Shown here piece after piece: positions 33,984 to 42,850 of a DNA stretch of 56,950 bases. The DNA lies in assembly GCA_030424545.1 (NCBI GenBank), contig JAUHWL010000017.1, positions 1-56,950 of the forward strand, read 5' to 3'. The notes below the pieces were generated by a model. It saw only the letters and a program-made list of their open reading frames with translations, ran no database searches and was not told the DNA's origin. The number at the start of each line of letters is the position of its first letter. Within the stretch, counting starts at the first letter, position 1. The translations under genes and the position numbers were made by a program. The stretch comes from Bacteroidia bacterium. GTDB lineage: Bacteria > Bacteroidota > Bacteroidia > Flavobacteriales > Schleiferiaceae.

Positions 33984-34110
33984 AAACACATTTTTCAAGA
34001 ATCAATAAGCCTTAAAAGTTTCATCCTCTATTTTTACTTTTTGGTAAAACTTTTATGCTGCTTTTCATCATTGCAGAAAATAAAATGATGTAAACTTTAA
34101 ATGTTCATGT

Positions 34111-34986
34111 GTGAAACGTATTCTGATAACAGGGGCAACAGGAAACATTGGTACTGAAGTAATACGATTTTTAATCAAGCTAAATGCGGATGTTGAAATC
34201 ATTGCTGGAGTTCGCTCAATAGAAAAAGCTAAAACGAAACAATCCGAATTTACGCCTCTTTCGTTCCGGACATTCGACTTTGAAAACCCCTCTACATTTA
34301 ACTCTGCCTTTAAGGATGTTGATGTTATATTTCTGTTAAGGCCACCGCACATATCAGATGTTGAAACTTTTTTTAGCCCATTATTAAACGCGGCCAAAGC
34401 AAATGGCATTAAAAATATTGTCTTTTTATCTGTACAAGGCGCAGACAAAAGCAAGGTTATACCCCATAACAAAATAGAACGCTTAATAAAGGCACTTGGC
34501 TTTAACTTCATTTTTGTTAGGCCCAGCTATTTTATGCAAAACCTTACAACCACTTTATTGCCAGAAATCATACATCACCAAAGTATTTCTTTGCCTGCCA
34601 AGAATGCCAAATTTAATTGGGTAGATGTGCAAAATATAGGCGAAGCATGCGCTAAGCTGATTGCCGATTTTGAGCCCCTGCAAAACAAGGCGTATGATAT
34701 TACAGGGACAGAAAACATGAATTTTGGCGCGGTTGTCCGGATATTATCTGAAGTAATTGGAAAAAAAATAACGTTTAAAAACATGAACCCTATCAGCTTT
34801 TATATAAAAAAACGTAAGGAAGGCCTAAACAATGGGTTTGCTGTTGTCATGACGATGCTTCATTTTTTACCAAGATTACAAGAAGAACCTGAAATATCTC
34901 AGAACTATAAAAATCTTACGGGTAAAACACCAACAACGGTTAATGCATTTATACTTAGAGAAAAGAAAACATTTATAGGCGATTAG
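34111..34986 (+). CDS. NmrA-like NAD(P)-binding oxidoreductase (atypical SDR)
   Basis: The 291-residue protein starts at a GTG at 34111 that gives the canonical N-terminus MKRILITGATGNIGTEVI with the glycine-rich motif at 8-14. R36 and K39 (GVRSIEKAKTK) suggest NADPH. The rest (VIFLLRPPHISD, FLSVQGADKS, IFVRPSYFMQN) follows NmrA/YtfG-type atypical SDRs, which lack the YxxxK triad and act as redox sensors or quinone reductases. It is a single gene with a methyltransferase 32 bases downstream on the same strand. Confidence 0.85.
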   Translation: MKRILITGATGNIGTEVIRFLIKLNADVEIIAGVRSIEKAKTKQSEFTPLSFRTFDFENPSTFNSAFKDVDVIFLLRPPHISDVETFFSPLLNAAKANGIKNIVFLSVQGADKSKVIPHNKIERLIKALGFNFIFVRPSYFMQNLTTTLLPEIIHHQSISLPAKNAKFNWVDVQNIGEACAKLIADFEPLQNKAYDITGTENMNFGAVVRILSEVIGKKITFKNMNPISFYIKKRKEGLNNGFAVVMTMLHFLPRLQEEPEISQNYKNLTGKTPTTVNAFILREKKTFIGD

Positions 34987-35018
34987 GCAGTTGTAAGAAT
35001 CATGTAAAAAAACAACCC

Positions 35019-35585
35019 ATGACAACACCTTATGACAAATACTACCAGAAAGAAAAATTATTTGGAGACCCCTTTGGGGAAGTGATTGCTTTCTTTTCGC
35101 AACAATCTAAAAAGGGCAAAGTGCTAGATTTAGGTTGTGGACAAGGAAGAAACGCAATTGCCCTGGCAAGACTTGGGTATTCTGTTCTTGGATTAGATAT
35201 TTCTAGAGTTGGTATTGAACAACTCAACAAAATTGCTCAATTAGAAAACATAAACCTTACCGGCAAGGTAGAAGACATTTATTCGTTGAGAGATTTTACC
35301 GGTTTTGATTTCCTTTTACTAGACAGTATGTTTCATTTCAACAAGAAAGATCTGGCTAAAGAAACACGTTTTATCAATAACATTATGGAAAGTATTAATC
35401 CGGGCACAAGAGTGATTTTTTGCCTACCTGATACCGGACGAAAAGTTGAAATACTAAACCAAATAATCAAGATAATCCAAAGCGCACATTGCATTGCCAA
35501 TAAAAAAATGAACTATATTTTTAACGATAATCTAAGCGGGCATCAATCAGAAACAGATTATAGAATGATCATTTTTAAAAAATAA
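35019..35585 (+). CDS. Class I SAM-dependent methyltransferase (TehB-like)
   Basis: The protein has 188 residues with the SAM-binding motif VLDLGCGQGRNAIALARLGYS near 35-55, an acidic post-I residue (GLDISRVGI), and FDFLLLDSMFHF in the motif II/III region. The compact size and the opening YDKYYQKEKLFGDPF resemble TehB-like and small-molecule methyltransferases. The substrate is unknown. It sits between the NmrA-like gene and a TraB/GumN gene on the same strand with 14-32 base gaps, so the three may be cotranscribed. Confidence 0.8.
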   Translation: MTTPYDKYYQKEKLFGDPFGEVIAFFSQQSKKGKVLDLGCGQGRNAIALARLGYSVLGLDISRVGIEQLNKIAQLENINLTGKVEDIYSLRDFTGFDFLLLDSMFHFNKKDLAKETRFINNIMESINPGTRVIFCLPDTGRKVEILNQIIKIIQSAHCIANKKMNYIFNDNLSGHQSETDYRMIIFKK

Positions 35586-35599
35586 ATAATCAAACTAAA

Positions 35600-36484
35600 A
35601 TGCGGTTTAAAACTTTGCTCTTTACGCTTTTTACTTTTCTATGCGCCACGCTCATGTTGGCTGCAAACCCATCAGACACGCTACCATACGGCACCGTTTT
35701 ATTTAAAATCACACATCCTCATTCAACTAAAACTTCATACCTATTCGGCACCCACCACGCATTCGGAAAACCTTTTTTTGATTCGCTTACAAGCGCAAAT
35801 AATTTGCTTGCTGCATCTGATGTATTGATTTTAGAAAACGTAAAAATGGCAGGACACACCGCAGAAGACATTATTAACAAGCGCGAAACACGTACAGCAT
35901 GGCACAAGTATCTAAGTAAAAAAGATTGGCATTTTGTAAATGATTTATTTGCCAGCAGTCCAACTGATTATAAAAAAATCACCCCCACAGAAATGTTTGT
36001 TTTCTTAAACAGATATTACAATCAACACATTTGTTTAGAAAAAAGCAGTACCGACACATTATTTTCACTTGATGATTATATCGGCTTGATAGGCCAGCGT
36101 AAAAACTTGAAAATTGTAGGCCTTGAAACAACCGAAGAGCAAATTGACTTGATTAACAAAGATGTGGAAGGAATGCCGCGAAAAGTGCACAAAAAAAGGT
36201 TGGCTAACATGATTAAAAAAATAGCGTCTAAAGATGCTCGCAATTGCGAAGAAACCTCATGGTATAGCAACATGAAAATAGATTATCAGCTCTCAAAACA
36301 ATGTGGCAATACGCTTATGCTAACCAACAGAAACAATTTGTGGATGGAAACAATTACCGTGCAGCTAAAGAAACACAACTGCTTTATTGCGGTAGGTTTA
36401 AGCCATTTAATGTACCAATGCGGATTAATTGCACAACTGAGAGCATTAAATTTTACCGTAGAACCCATTCCTGTGATTGATTGA
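35600..36484 (+). CDS. TraB/GumN family protein
   Basis: This 294-residue exported protein has a signal peptide (about 1-22) and the Tiki-type metalloprotease fold signature: GTHH at 50-53 and the C-terminal FIAVGLSHL. A mid-protein segment ends LKIVGLETTEEQIDLIN. Bacterial TraB/GumN proteins are mostly uncharacterised; the animal relative Tiki cleaves Wnt using the same GxxH pattern. It lies 14 bases after the methyltransferase gene. The localisation is probably periplasmic. Confidence 0.85.
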   Translation: MRFKTLLFTLFTFLCATLMLAANPSDTLPYGTVLFKITHPHSTKTSYLFGTHHAFGKPFFDSLTSANNLLAASDVLILENVKMAGHTAEDIINKRETRTAWHKYLSKKDWHFVNDLFASSPTDYKKITPTEMFVFLNRYYNQHICLEKSSTDTLFSLDDYIGLIGQRKNLKIVGLETTEEQIDLINKDVEGMPRKVHKKRLANMIKKIASKDARNCEETSWYSNMKIDYQLSKQCGNTLMLTNRNNLWMETITVQLKKHNCFIAVGLSHLMYQCGLIAQLRALNFTVEPIPVID

Positions 36485-36630
36485 AAAATCAGGCAATTCC
36501 CGCTGCGCAAAGACGGCCTTAATGCAGGCAAACGCAGCACGCAGAAACAAATAAATATAGCATGGAGATTTAGTGCATTTAAAGTTTGTAGGCTTAATTA
36601 TTATTGATATTATGCCGCAAAACGATTTTT

Positions 36631-37071
36631 ATGCTAGAAATACACATATTTGATACCATTAACAAACCAACACTTCATGAAAAAAATGAAGTTGCCGATT
36701 TTTTATTCGAGCATTTAGAACAATATGGAGACCCAAAACAACACATCTTAAAAGCCATCGACTTCTCCATTAAAGAAATTAGCTCTTTTGGTGGTTTTAC
36801 ATTAAAACTTACTGAAGACGGCAAAATAAAAGGTGTTGTTGTCATCAATCAAACAGGCATGGGCGGTTACATTCCTGAAAACATATTGGTTTACATTGCC
36901 ATTCATAAAGACCACCGTGGCGAGGGGCTGGGCAAAAAACTCATGCAAAAAGCCATAGAACACAGCAAAGGCGATATTGCCCTACACGTTGAAGCCAACA
37001 ATCCAGCAAAATTTCTTTACGAAAAATTGGGTTTTACAAATCCATATTTAGAAATGAGGCTGAAAAAATAA
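36631..37071 (+). CDS. GNAT N-acetyltransferase, first gene of the amino acid/racemase operon
   Basis: The 146-residue protein starts at the ATG at 36631 (MLEIHIFDT); a TTG 9 codons earlier is less likely. Its acetyl-CoA loop is IHKDHRGEGLGKKLMQKAIEH and the final strand-helix LHVEANNPAKFLYEKLGF is typical of GNATs. It ends 3 bases before the symporter gene and heads a tightly packed five-gene operon with an amidohydrolase and two amino acid racemases. An N-acetyltransferase for a small amine or amino acid would fit that company, but the substrate is inferred only. Confidence 0.85.
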   Translation: MLEIHIFDTINKPTLHEKNEVADFLFEHLEQYGDPKQHILKAIDFSIKEISSFGGFTLKLTEDGKIKGVVVINQTGMGGYIPENILVYIAIHKDHRGEGLGKKLMQKAIEHSKGDIALHVEANNPAKFLYEKLGFTNPYLEMRLKK

Positions 37072-37074
37072 TTC

Positions 37075-38526
37075 ATGGACATTCATATAATCGATGTATC
37101 GATTTTTGTTTTTTACCTCGTTTTTATGCTTGGCGTGGGGTTTTACTTTCTCCGCAAAAACAAATCAAAAGAAGATTATTTTGTTGGCGGCCGCAACATG
37201 TCAGCAGGGCACATTGGCCTTTCTGTAGTTGCCACCGATGTTGGAGGCGGCTTTTCTATAGGTCTTGGCGGTTTAGGCTTTGCCATGGGTATTTCGGGTA
37301 GTTGGATGCTTTTTACAGGCCTGCTTGGCGCATGGCTAAGTGCAGTTTTGCTTATTCCAAAAATCTACCCAATTGCCGCAAAACACAATTTTTTAACCTT
37401 TCCGCAAACACTCTCTTTTCACTACAATAAAAAAGTAGCATTAGTAGCCGGCATCATTTCTTTTATAGGATATGTAGGGTTTACAAGCTCACAAATTCTT
37501 GCTGGGGCCAAGTTGGCTTCGGCAACCTTTCCGGCAATCACCATAACAAACGCGGCCTTACTTATGGGCGTTATTGCAGTGGTTTACACCGTAATTGGCG
37601 GAATAAAAGCGGTAATCTATACCGACACCATTCAGTGGATTATCCTCATGGTGGGGTTAATTTTTATCGGCTTGCCCATTGGCTATTACCACATTGGCGG
37701 ATGGCAGGCACTGCAAAGCTATGTGCCTACTAGTTTTACTTCGCTTCAGAACATCAGCTTTATACAACTCTTTAATTGGGCTATAACCATAGTGCCCATA
37801 TGGTTTGTAGGCATGACGCTTTACCAACGCATTTATGCCTGCAAAGATGTAAAAACAGCCAAAAAAGCATGGCTCATTGCCGGTGTGTTTGAGTGGCCCG
37901 TAATGGCTTTTATGGGAGTTGCACTTGGATTGTTTTCTAGAGTTGCGTTTGAGCAAGGGTTGTTTACCTCATTAGGTTTTGCACCAGGTACTGCTATGGA
38001 TGCGGAGTTGGGTTTACCTCTGTTACTCAGCAATATTTTACCCGTTGGATTGATGGGCCTCATGATGTCTGCATATTTTTCGGCCATTATGAGTACAGCA
38101 GATAGCTGCTTAATGGCCGCCAGCGGAAATTTAATTACCGATGTATTGGAGCATTTTAAAACAGCCAAAGAAAACCACGCCATTAGAAACTCCCAACTTA
38201 TAACTTTAGCCATTGGTGCTGTAGCCATAGCGTTAGCAACTGTTATAACAAGCGTTTTAGACCTTATGCTCTACTCCTACGCCTTTATGGTTTCTGGCTT
38301 GCTCATCCCGGTGTTGGGCACTTTATTTTATAAAAACCCAAGTTCGTTGGCTGCCATGGTGTCGATGATTCTTGGTGGATCAACAACATTGGTCTTAATC
38401 CTACTCAATTTAAATTTACCTTTTGGCCTTGATGAAAACTTTTTCGGCATCAGTCTTTCGGCCATTACATTTTTGCTCATTCAAAACACCACAAAAACAA
38501 ATGCTAAATCCGTTGCAATTAAATAA
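37075..38526 (+). CDS. Sodium:solute symporter (SSS family)
   Basis: The 483-residue membrane protein has about thirteen helices. It shows the SSS (LeuT-fold) features: an opening helix then KNKSKEDYFVGGRNMSAGHIG, VVATDVGGGFSIG in helix 1, FIGYVGFTSSQILAGAK, and YTVIGGIKAVIYTDTIQW. SSS members import sugars, amino acids or other organic solutes with Na+. In this operon, followed by an M20 amidohydrolase and two amino acid racemases, uptake of an amino acid or acyl-amino acid is the best inference. Its last 26 bases overlap the amidohydrolase start. Confidence 0.9.
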   Translation: MDIHIIDVSIFVFYLVFMLGVGFYFLRKNKSKEDYFVGGRNMSAGHIGLSVVATDVGGGFSIGLGGLGFAMGISGSWMLFTGLLGAWLSAVLLIPKIYPIAAKHNFLTFPQTLSFHYNKKVALVAGIISFIGYVGFTSSQILAGAKLASATFPAITITNAALLMGVIAVVYTVIGGIKAVIYTDTIQWIILMVGLIFIGLPIGYYHIGGWQALQSYVPTSFTSLQNISFIQLFNWAITIVPIWFVGMTLYQRIYACKDVKTAKKAWLIAGVFEWPVMAFMGVALGLFSRVAFEQGLFTSLGFAPGTAMDAELGLPLLLSNILPVGLMGLMMSAYFSAIMSTADSCLMAASGNLITDVLEHFKTAKENHAIRNSQLITLAIGAVAIALATVITSVLDLMLYSYAFMVSGLLIPVLGTLFYKNPSSLAAMVSMILGGSTTLVLILLNLNLPFGLDENFFGISLSAITFLLIQNTTKTNAKSVAIK

Positions 38527-39640
38527 GCTCACAGAAATAAGACAAGAATTTCACGCGCATCCCGAAGTTTCTGAACATGAATTTGAAACCCAAAAAAGGA
38601 TTTTAGATTTATTAAAAAATACGGGTCAAACCAACGTAGCTAAAATTGGCAATACAGGCGTACTGGTAACTTTTAATAGCAACAAGCCGGGGCCAACAGT
38701 TATGATTAGAGGTGATATAGATGCCTTGCCCATTGAAGAAATAAACACCTTTGAACATAAATCTACAGTTAAGGGGATATCGCACAAATGCGGCCATGAC
38801 GGCCACACTACCATATTAATTGGCTTGGCACAACTGCTTACCGAAAACCCCATTGCTACGGGAAAAGTGCTGTTATTGTTTCAGCCAGCCGAAGAAAATG
38901 GCATGGGGGCAGAAGCTGTTTTAGCAGATGAACAATTTGCTGCACATACCATAGATTATGCATTTGCTTTACACAATTTACCCGGCTACCCTACCCACCA
39001 AATTGTTGTAAAAGACCATGAGTTTACGGGCAACGTTAAAAGCATTATTTTAAACATGGAAGGAAAAACAGCGCATGCTGCCGAACCCGAAAAGGGCTAC
39101 AACCCTAGCATGGCCATCGCTGAGATTTTTGACTTTGCAAACAATATTACCCACAACAAACCAGCAGAAGACAACTTCTTTTTGATGACCCCCGTTTATG
39201 CCACTTTGGGAGATCTGGCCTATGGCATTTCTGCAGGATATGGTGAAGTGCATTTTACCATTCGCAGTTGGGATACCGATTTAATGGCACAACGCAGCGA
39301 AGAGATCATTGCATTTATGGAGAAAACCTGCAAAAAACACCGTCTTAAACCAAACATTTCTTGGACACAAGTTTTTCATGCGAACATCAACCACCCGAAA
39401 GCCGTTAACTTTATACGAAGCGCGGCAGTAAATTGTAATTTAACATTGACGGAAAGAGAATATCCTTTTAGGTGGGGCGAAGATTTCGGCCTGTTTACCC
39501 AACAAATTAAAGGGGCCATGTTTGGCCTAGGGGCGGGTATAAACACCCCAGCATTGCACAATCCAGATTACGATTATCCTGATGAAATTACCGAAACAGG
39601 AATCCGTATGTTTTATCAAATCATCAAACAAATTGTATAA
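38501..39640 (+). CDS. M20-family amidohydrolase (N-acyl-amino acid deacylase type)
   Basis: From the ATG at 38501, inside the end of the symporter gene, the protein has 379 residues, the normal length of M20D enzymes. The dinuclear metal ligands are visible: C97 and H99 (CGHDGHT), E131/E132 (FQPAEEN) and H158 (LHNLPG). The insertion or dimer domain begins near VKDHEFTGNVKSI. Such enzymes hydrolyse N-acyl-amino acids, hippurate or peptide-like amides. Coupled to a symporter upstream and racemases downstream, it may release an amino acid from an acyl or peptide conjugate. A longer start inside the symporter at 38423 is rejected. Confidence 0.9.
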   Translation: MLNPLQLNKLTEIRQEFHAHPEVSEHEFETQKRILDLLKNTGQTNVAKIGNTGVLVTFNSNKPGPTVMIRGDIDALPIEEINTFEHKSTVKGISHKCGHDGHTTILIGLAQLLTENPIATGKVLLLFQPAEENGMGAEAVLADEQFAAHTIDYAFALHNLPGYPTHQIVVKDHEFTGNVKSIILNMEGKTAHAAEPEKGYNPSMAIAEIFDFANNITHNKPAEDNFFLMTPVYATLGDLAYGISAGYGEVHFTIRSWDTDLMAQRSEEIIAFMEKTCKKHRLKPNISWTQVFHANINHPKAVNFIRSAAVNCNLTLTEREYPFRWGEDFGLFTQQIKGAMFGLGAGINTPALHNPDYDYPDEITETGIRMFYQIIKQIV

Positions 39641-39642
39641 TC

Positions 39643-40797
39643 GTGTTTCAAACTTCGTACATAGAGTTATCTGAACAAGCCGTAAAAAACAACATTGATT
39701 TTATTAAACGTTTTTTAGGCGAAGGTGTTACGTTTTCTAGCGTTGTAAAAGGAAATGCTTACGGCCATGGCATTGCGCATTATTGTCCGTTAGCATATAA
39801 ATATGGCATAAATCACTTTAGTGTTTTTAGTGCAGGAGAAGCGCTTAACGTTACCAAAGCCTTGCCCGAGAAAGATTTTACGCTGATGATTATGGGCCAA
39901 ATAGAAAACAGTGAATTAGACTGGGCCATAGAAAACAATGTTGAGTTTTACGTTTTTGAGCAAAACAGGTTGGATGCCGCCATTTCTTATGCGCAAAAAT
40001 TGGGTAAAAAAGCACGCATCCACATAGACATAGAAACTGGCATGAACAGAACCGGTTTTGCCCAAAAAGAAATTACTTCTGCCCTTAAAAAGATAGAAGC
40101 AAATTTAGATTTTGTAGAGGTTAAGGGCATTTGCACGCATTTTGCAGGAGCGGAAAGTATTGCCAATTACAAGCGGGTAAAAGACCAATTTAATCGGTTT
40201 AAGCGTTTTCAAACCAAAGTAAAAAACTATCCATGGTTGCAGGCCAAAAGCCACATTGCTAGCTCATCGGCAACGCTGCGCTACCCTAACTCCCAACTAG
40301 ACATGGTACGCATCGGTATACTACAGTTTGGATTTTTTCCTACCCAAGAAATCTTTGTGCACTATGCTACCAAATACAAAACGGGTGAAAATCCGTTAAA
40401 ACCCATTTTGAGTTGGAAAACCAAAGTAATGGACGTGAAAACGGTAAAGGCCGGAGAGTTTGTAGGATATGGCACATCATATTTTACCAACCGTACCACA
40501 AAAATTGCATTACTCCCGGTGGGCTACTCGTTTGGCTACAGCCGCTCCTTAAGCAACCAAGGCAAAGTGCTTATAAATGGTGCTCGTTTTGATGTTGTAG
40601 GTACGGTAAACATGAGCATGTTGGCCGTAGATGTATCTACAGACGAGTCAATTAAAAAAGGTGATGAAGTGGTATTAATAGGAAGCCAAGGAAATCAAGA
40701 ACTCTCGGTTTCATCGTTTAGCGATTTTAGTCAACTCATCAACTATGAATTATTAACCCGATTACCCCAAGACATTCCTAGAATAATTACAAAATAG
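39643..40797 (+). CDS. alr: Alanine racemase-like PLP enzyme with an unusual active-site segment
   Basis: The 384-residue protein has the alanine racemase fold: PLP lysine K36 in SSVVKGNAYGHG, then a TIM barrel and a C-terminal beta domain. The catalytic Tyr segment reads VGYSFGYSR where most enzymes have GYxDGY. The usual VxMDQ segment reads VNMSMLAVD, so the Asp after Met is replaced by Ser. These changes suggest altered substrate preference, judged by eye without an alignment. It starts with GTG at 39643, 2 bases after the amidohydrolase stop, and is followed 2 bases later by a second racemase. It could be a broad-specificity racemase and need not be the cell-wall Alr. Confidence 0.85.
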   Translation: MFQTSYIELSEQAVKNNIDFIKRFLGEGVTFSSVVKGNAYGHGIAHYCPLAYKYGINHFSVFSAGEALNVTKALPEKDFTLMIMGQIENSELDWAIENNVEFYVFEQNRLDAAISYAQKLGKKARIHIDIETGMNRTGFAQKEITSALKKIEANLDFVEVKGICTHFAGAESIANYKRVKDQFNRFKRFQTKVKNYPWLQAKSHIASSSATLRYPNSQLDMVRIGILQFGFFPTQEIFVHYATKYKTGENPLKPILSWKTKVMDVKTVKAGEFVGYGTSYFTNRTTKIALLPVGYSFGYSRSLSNQGKVLINGARFDVVGTVNMSMLAVDVSTDESIKKGDEVVLIGSQGNQELSVSSFSDFSQLINYELLTRLPQDIPRIITK

Positions 40798-40799
40798 TT

Positions 40800-41897
40800 A
40801 TGGCAGAATTAATCATTCAAACAAAAAAAATACAAGAAAACATTAAGTTTTTAAGCAATTACTTCAATAAACAAAACATCCATTGGAGCTTAATAACCAA
40901 AGTTTTTTCTGGCGATAAAGAATTTTTAAAGCATGTACTTACGCCAGATACTATTGAAAAAATAGATTCTGTAGGCGACTCTAGAATTACAAGCTTAAAA
41001 AACTTAAAAGAGGTAAACCCCAACATGCGCACCATCTACATAAAGCCACCGGCAAAAATTTATGCAGATGATTTGGTAAAGTATGCAGATGTATCGTTAA
41101 ATAGCTCTTTCACCACCATAAAGGCGCTAGACGAAGCAGCAAAAAAAGCTGGCAAAACGCACCAAATCATTATAATGATAGAGCTTGGCGAGTTACGAGA
41201 AGGTGTAAATCGCGCAGATATTATGTCGTTTTACGAGAAAGTTTTTAAACTCCCCCACATAGAGGTTATTGGTATTGGTTCTAACTTGGGGTGCATGTAC
41301 GGTGTAGAACCCAGCTACGATAAGTTGCTACAATTAACCCTATATAAAGAGTTGATTTCGGCCAAATTCAAAAAAGAACTAAAATATATTTCTGGCGGAA
41401 CTTCAATTACACTTCCGCTGATAGAAATGGGCACTGTGCCTAAAGAAGTAAATCATTTTCGCATTGGCGAAGCCGCCTTTTTTGGTTTAAGTCCGCTTGA
41501 GAATAAGCGTTTTAAAACCTTGCACACAGATACGTTTGAGTTTACCGCAAACATTATTGAGCTTGAAGAGAAAAAGCTTGTTCCCGAAGGCATTATTAGT
41601 GATGCCAACATTGGCCATACGGTAGATTTTGACCATGTAGATATTAGCGAAACCTCTGTAAAAGCCATTTTAGATTTTGGTTTGCTAGATGTTGCTAAAG
41701 AAGATATAGAATCTAGCGACCCCGATTTATCTTTTGTTGGAATTACATCTGACATGCTTGTGGTAGACCTAGGCACCAACCGAACAAAAGACGGAAAGAA
41801 AAAGTATAAAATTGGAGATCAGCTATATTTTACACCCAACTACATGGGTGTGGCGCGTTTGTTAAACTCTAAGTTTATCGCCAAGCGGTTTGAGTAG
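40800..41897 (+). CDS. Alanine/ornithine racemase-family PLP enzyme (Orr/YhfX-like)
   Basis: This 365-residue protein belongs to the second racemase branch with a fold-III barrel. The PLP lysine is K34 in WSLITKVFSGD, followed by DSVGDSRITSLKNL and the substrate/PLP phosphate region IGIGSNLGCMYG and YISGGTSITLPL. Ornithine racemase of Clostridium is the characterised relative. It is the last gene of the five-gene operon and lies 2 bases after the alr-like gene. Tandem racemases of two families behind a symporter and a deacylase are unusual. The actual substrate is unknown. Confidence 0.82.
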   Translation: MAELIIQTKKIQENIKFLSNYFNKQNIHWSLITKVFSGDKEFLKHVLTPDTIEKIDSVGDSRITSLKNLKEVNPNMRTIYIKPPAKIYADDLVKYADVSLNSSFTTIKALDEAAKKAGKTHQIIIMIELGELREGVNRADIMSFYEKVFKLPHIEVIGIGSNLGCMYGVEPSYDKLLQLTLYKELISAKFKKELKYISGGTSITLPLIEMGTVPKEVNHFRIGEAAFFGLSPLENKRFKTLHTDTFEFTANIIELEEKKLVPEGIISDANIGHTVDFDHVDISETSVKAILDFGLLDVAKEDIESSDPDLSFVGITSDMLVVDLGTNRTKDGKKKYKIGDQLYFTPNYMGVARLLNSKFIAKRFE

Positions 41898-41925
41898 TTA
41901 ACAACTTCTCCCGTTTTAAAGGTTT

Positions 41926-42058
41926 GTTGTACAACATTGCGACAAAACAATAATTCACTTTTAATAAGGGTAAGCCAAGAAAACCCTCGTTGTAAAACAG
42001 CTTGTACAAAAAGCGTAACAAACTCAGCCAGCGTTTAGCCCAACATTGACAACAAGCT
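41926..42058. repeat. Hairpin-rich cassette-like spacer before an accessory GNAT gene
   Basis: Three inverted repeats are visible: the palindrome GTTGTACAAC (41926-41935), AGGGT/ACCCT (41967-41987), and AGCTTGT/ACAAGCT (41999-42005 and 42052-42058) enclosing GCGTTTAGCCCAAC. The arrangement resembles cassette recombination sites but no core site is proven. Confidence 0.4.
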
Positions 42059-42079
42059 ATAAAAACTAAACAACAAAGA

Positions 42080-42538
42080 ATGAAATTTAGAAAAGCTACA
42101 AGAAATGATGTTCCTATAATTGTGGAAATGCTTGCTGATGACGAACTCGGAAAAACTAGAGAAAATTTTCAACTACCATTACCAGCGGAATATCTTAATG
42201 CTTTTGAAAATATTATTGCTGACCAAAATCAAGAACTTATTGTAATTGAAAATGAAACTTCTGAAGTTATCGGAACCTTACAATTATCATTTATTCAATA
42301 CCTCACATATCGTGGCGGAATTAGGGCACAAATAGAAGCCGTGAGAATTAGAAAAGACCAAAGAGGACTTGGAATTGGAAAAACAATGTTTGAATGGGCT
42401 ATTGAAAGAGCCAAAAAAAGAAATGCACATTTATTACAACTTACCACGGACAAAAAAAGACCAAAGGCCATCAAATTCTATGAAGATTTGGGATTTAAAG
42501 CCACGCATGAGGGCATGAAAATGCATTTTAAAAAGTGA
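42080..42538 (+). CDS. GNAT acetyltransferase in an accessory region
   Basis: The 152-residue GNAT has the acetyl-CoA loop RIRKDQRGLGIGKTMFEWAIERA near residues 92-112, preceded by IEAV and followed by LLQLTTDKKRPKAIKFYEDLGF. This pattern occurs in many amino-acid or antibiotic-like small-molecule acetyltransferases (PhnO/YpeA type). It is AT-rich and flanked on both sides by hairpin-rich, gene-free spacers, which suggests a mobile cassette-like unit. The substrate is not known. Confidence 0.88.
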   Translation: MKFRKATRNDVPIIVEMLADDELGKTRENFQLPLPAEYLNAFENIIADQNQELIVIENETSEVIGTLQLSFIQYLTYRGGIRAQIEAVRIRKDQRGLGIGKTMFEWAIERAKKRNAHLLQLTTDKKRPKAIKFYEDLGFKATHEGMKMHFKK

Positions 42539-42850
42539 TTGAATTGAAAAACAGAGAAAGCCCGTTGCCAACAGTACCTATGTAATAATAATAATTAGAG
42601 CGCCATTTGTGGTGGGTTTGCGCTGTACAAAGTTTCGGATATAATAAAAATAAATGGGTTAACACGGCCAGAAAACATGCTCGGTTTTATCGGCAAAAGT
42701 TTATTTTCGTTTACCAACAAAAAATATTGCCCACAAAAAAAACCAGCTTCGTCATGTTACTCGGTTTTTAGCTGGGTGCGTTGGTTCTAGCTACCGGAGA
42801 CAGCTATAAAAAAGTAGTTCTATTTATATCAAACCCATATATCTATTCTC
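42539..42850. other. 312-bp non-coding spacer, cassette-like
   Basis: No gene is supported. The segment starts with CCCGTTGCCAACAGTACC, then GTGGTGGGTTTGCGCTGTAC, and contains CCAGC/GCTGG pairing at about 42750-42775. Such segments accompany small accessory genes in Bacteroidota, as far as I can recall. No recombinase is near. Confidence 0.4.
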
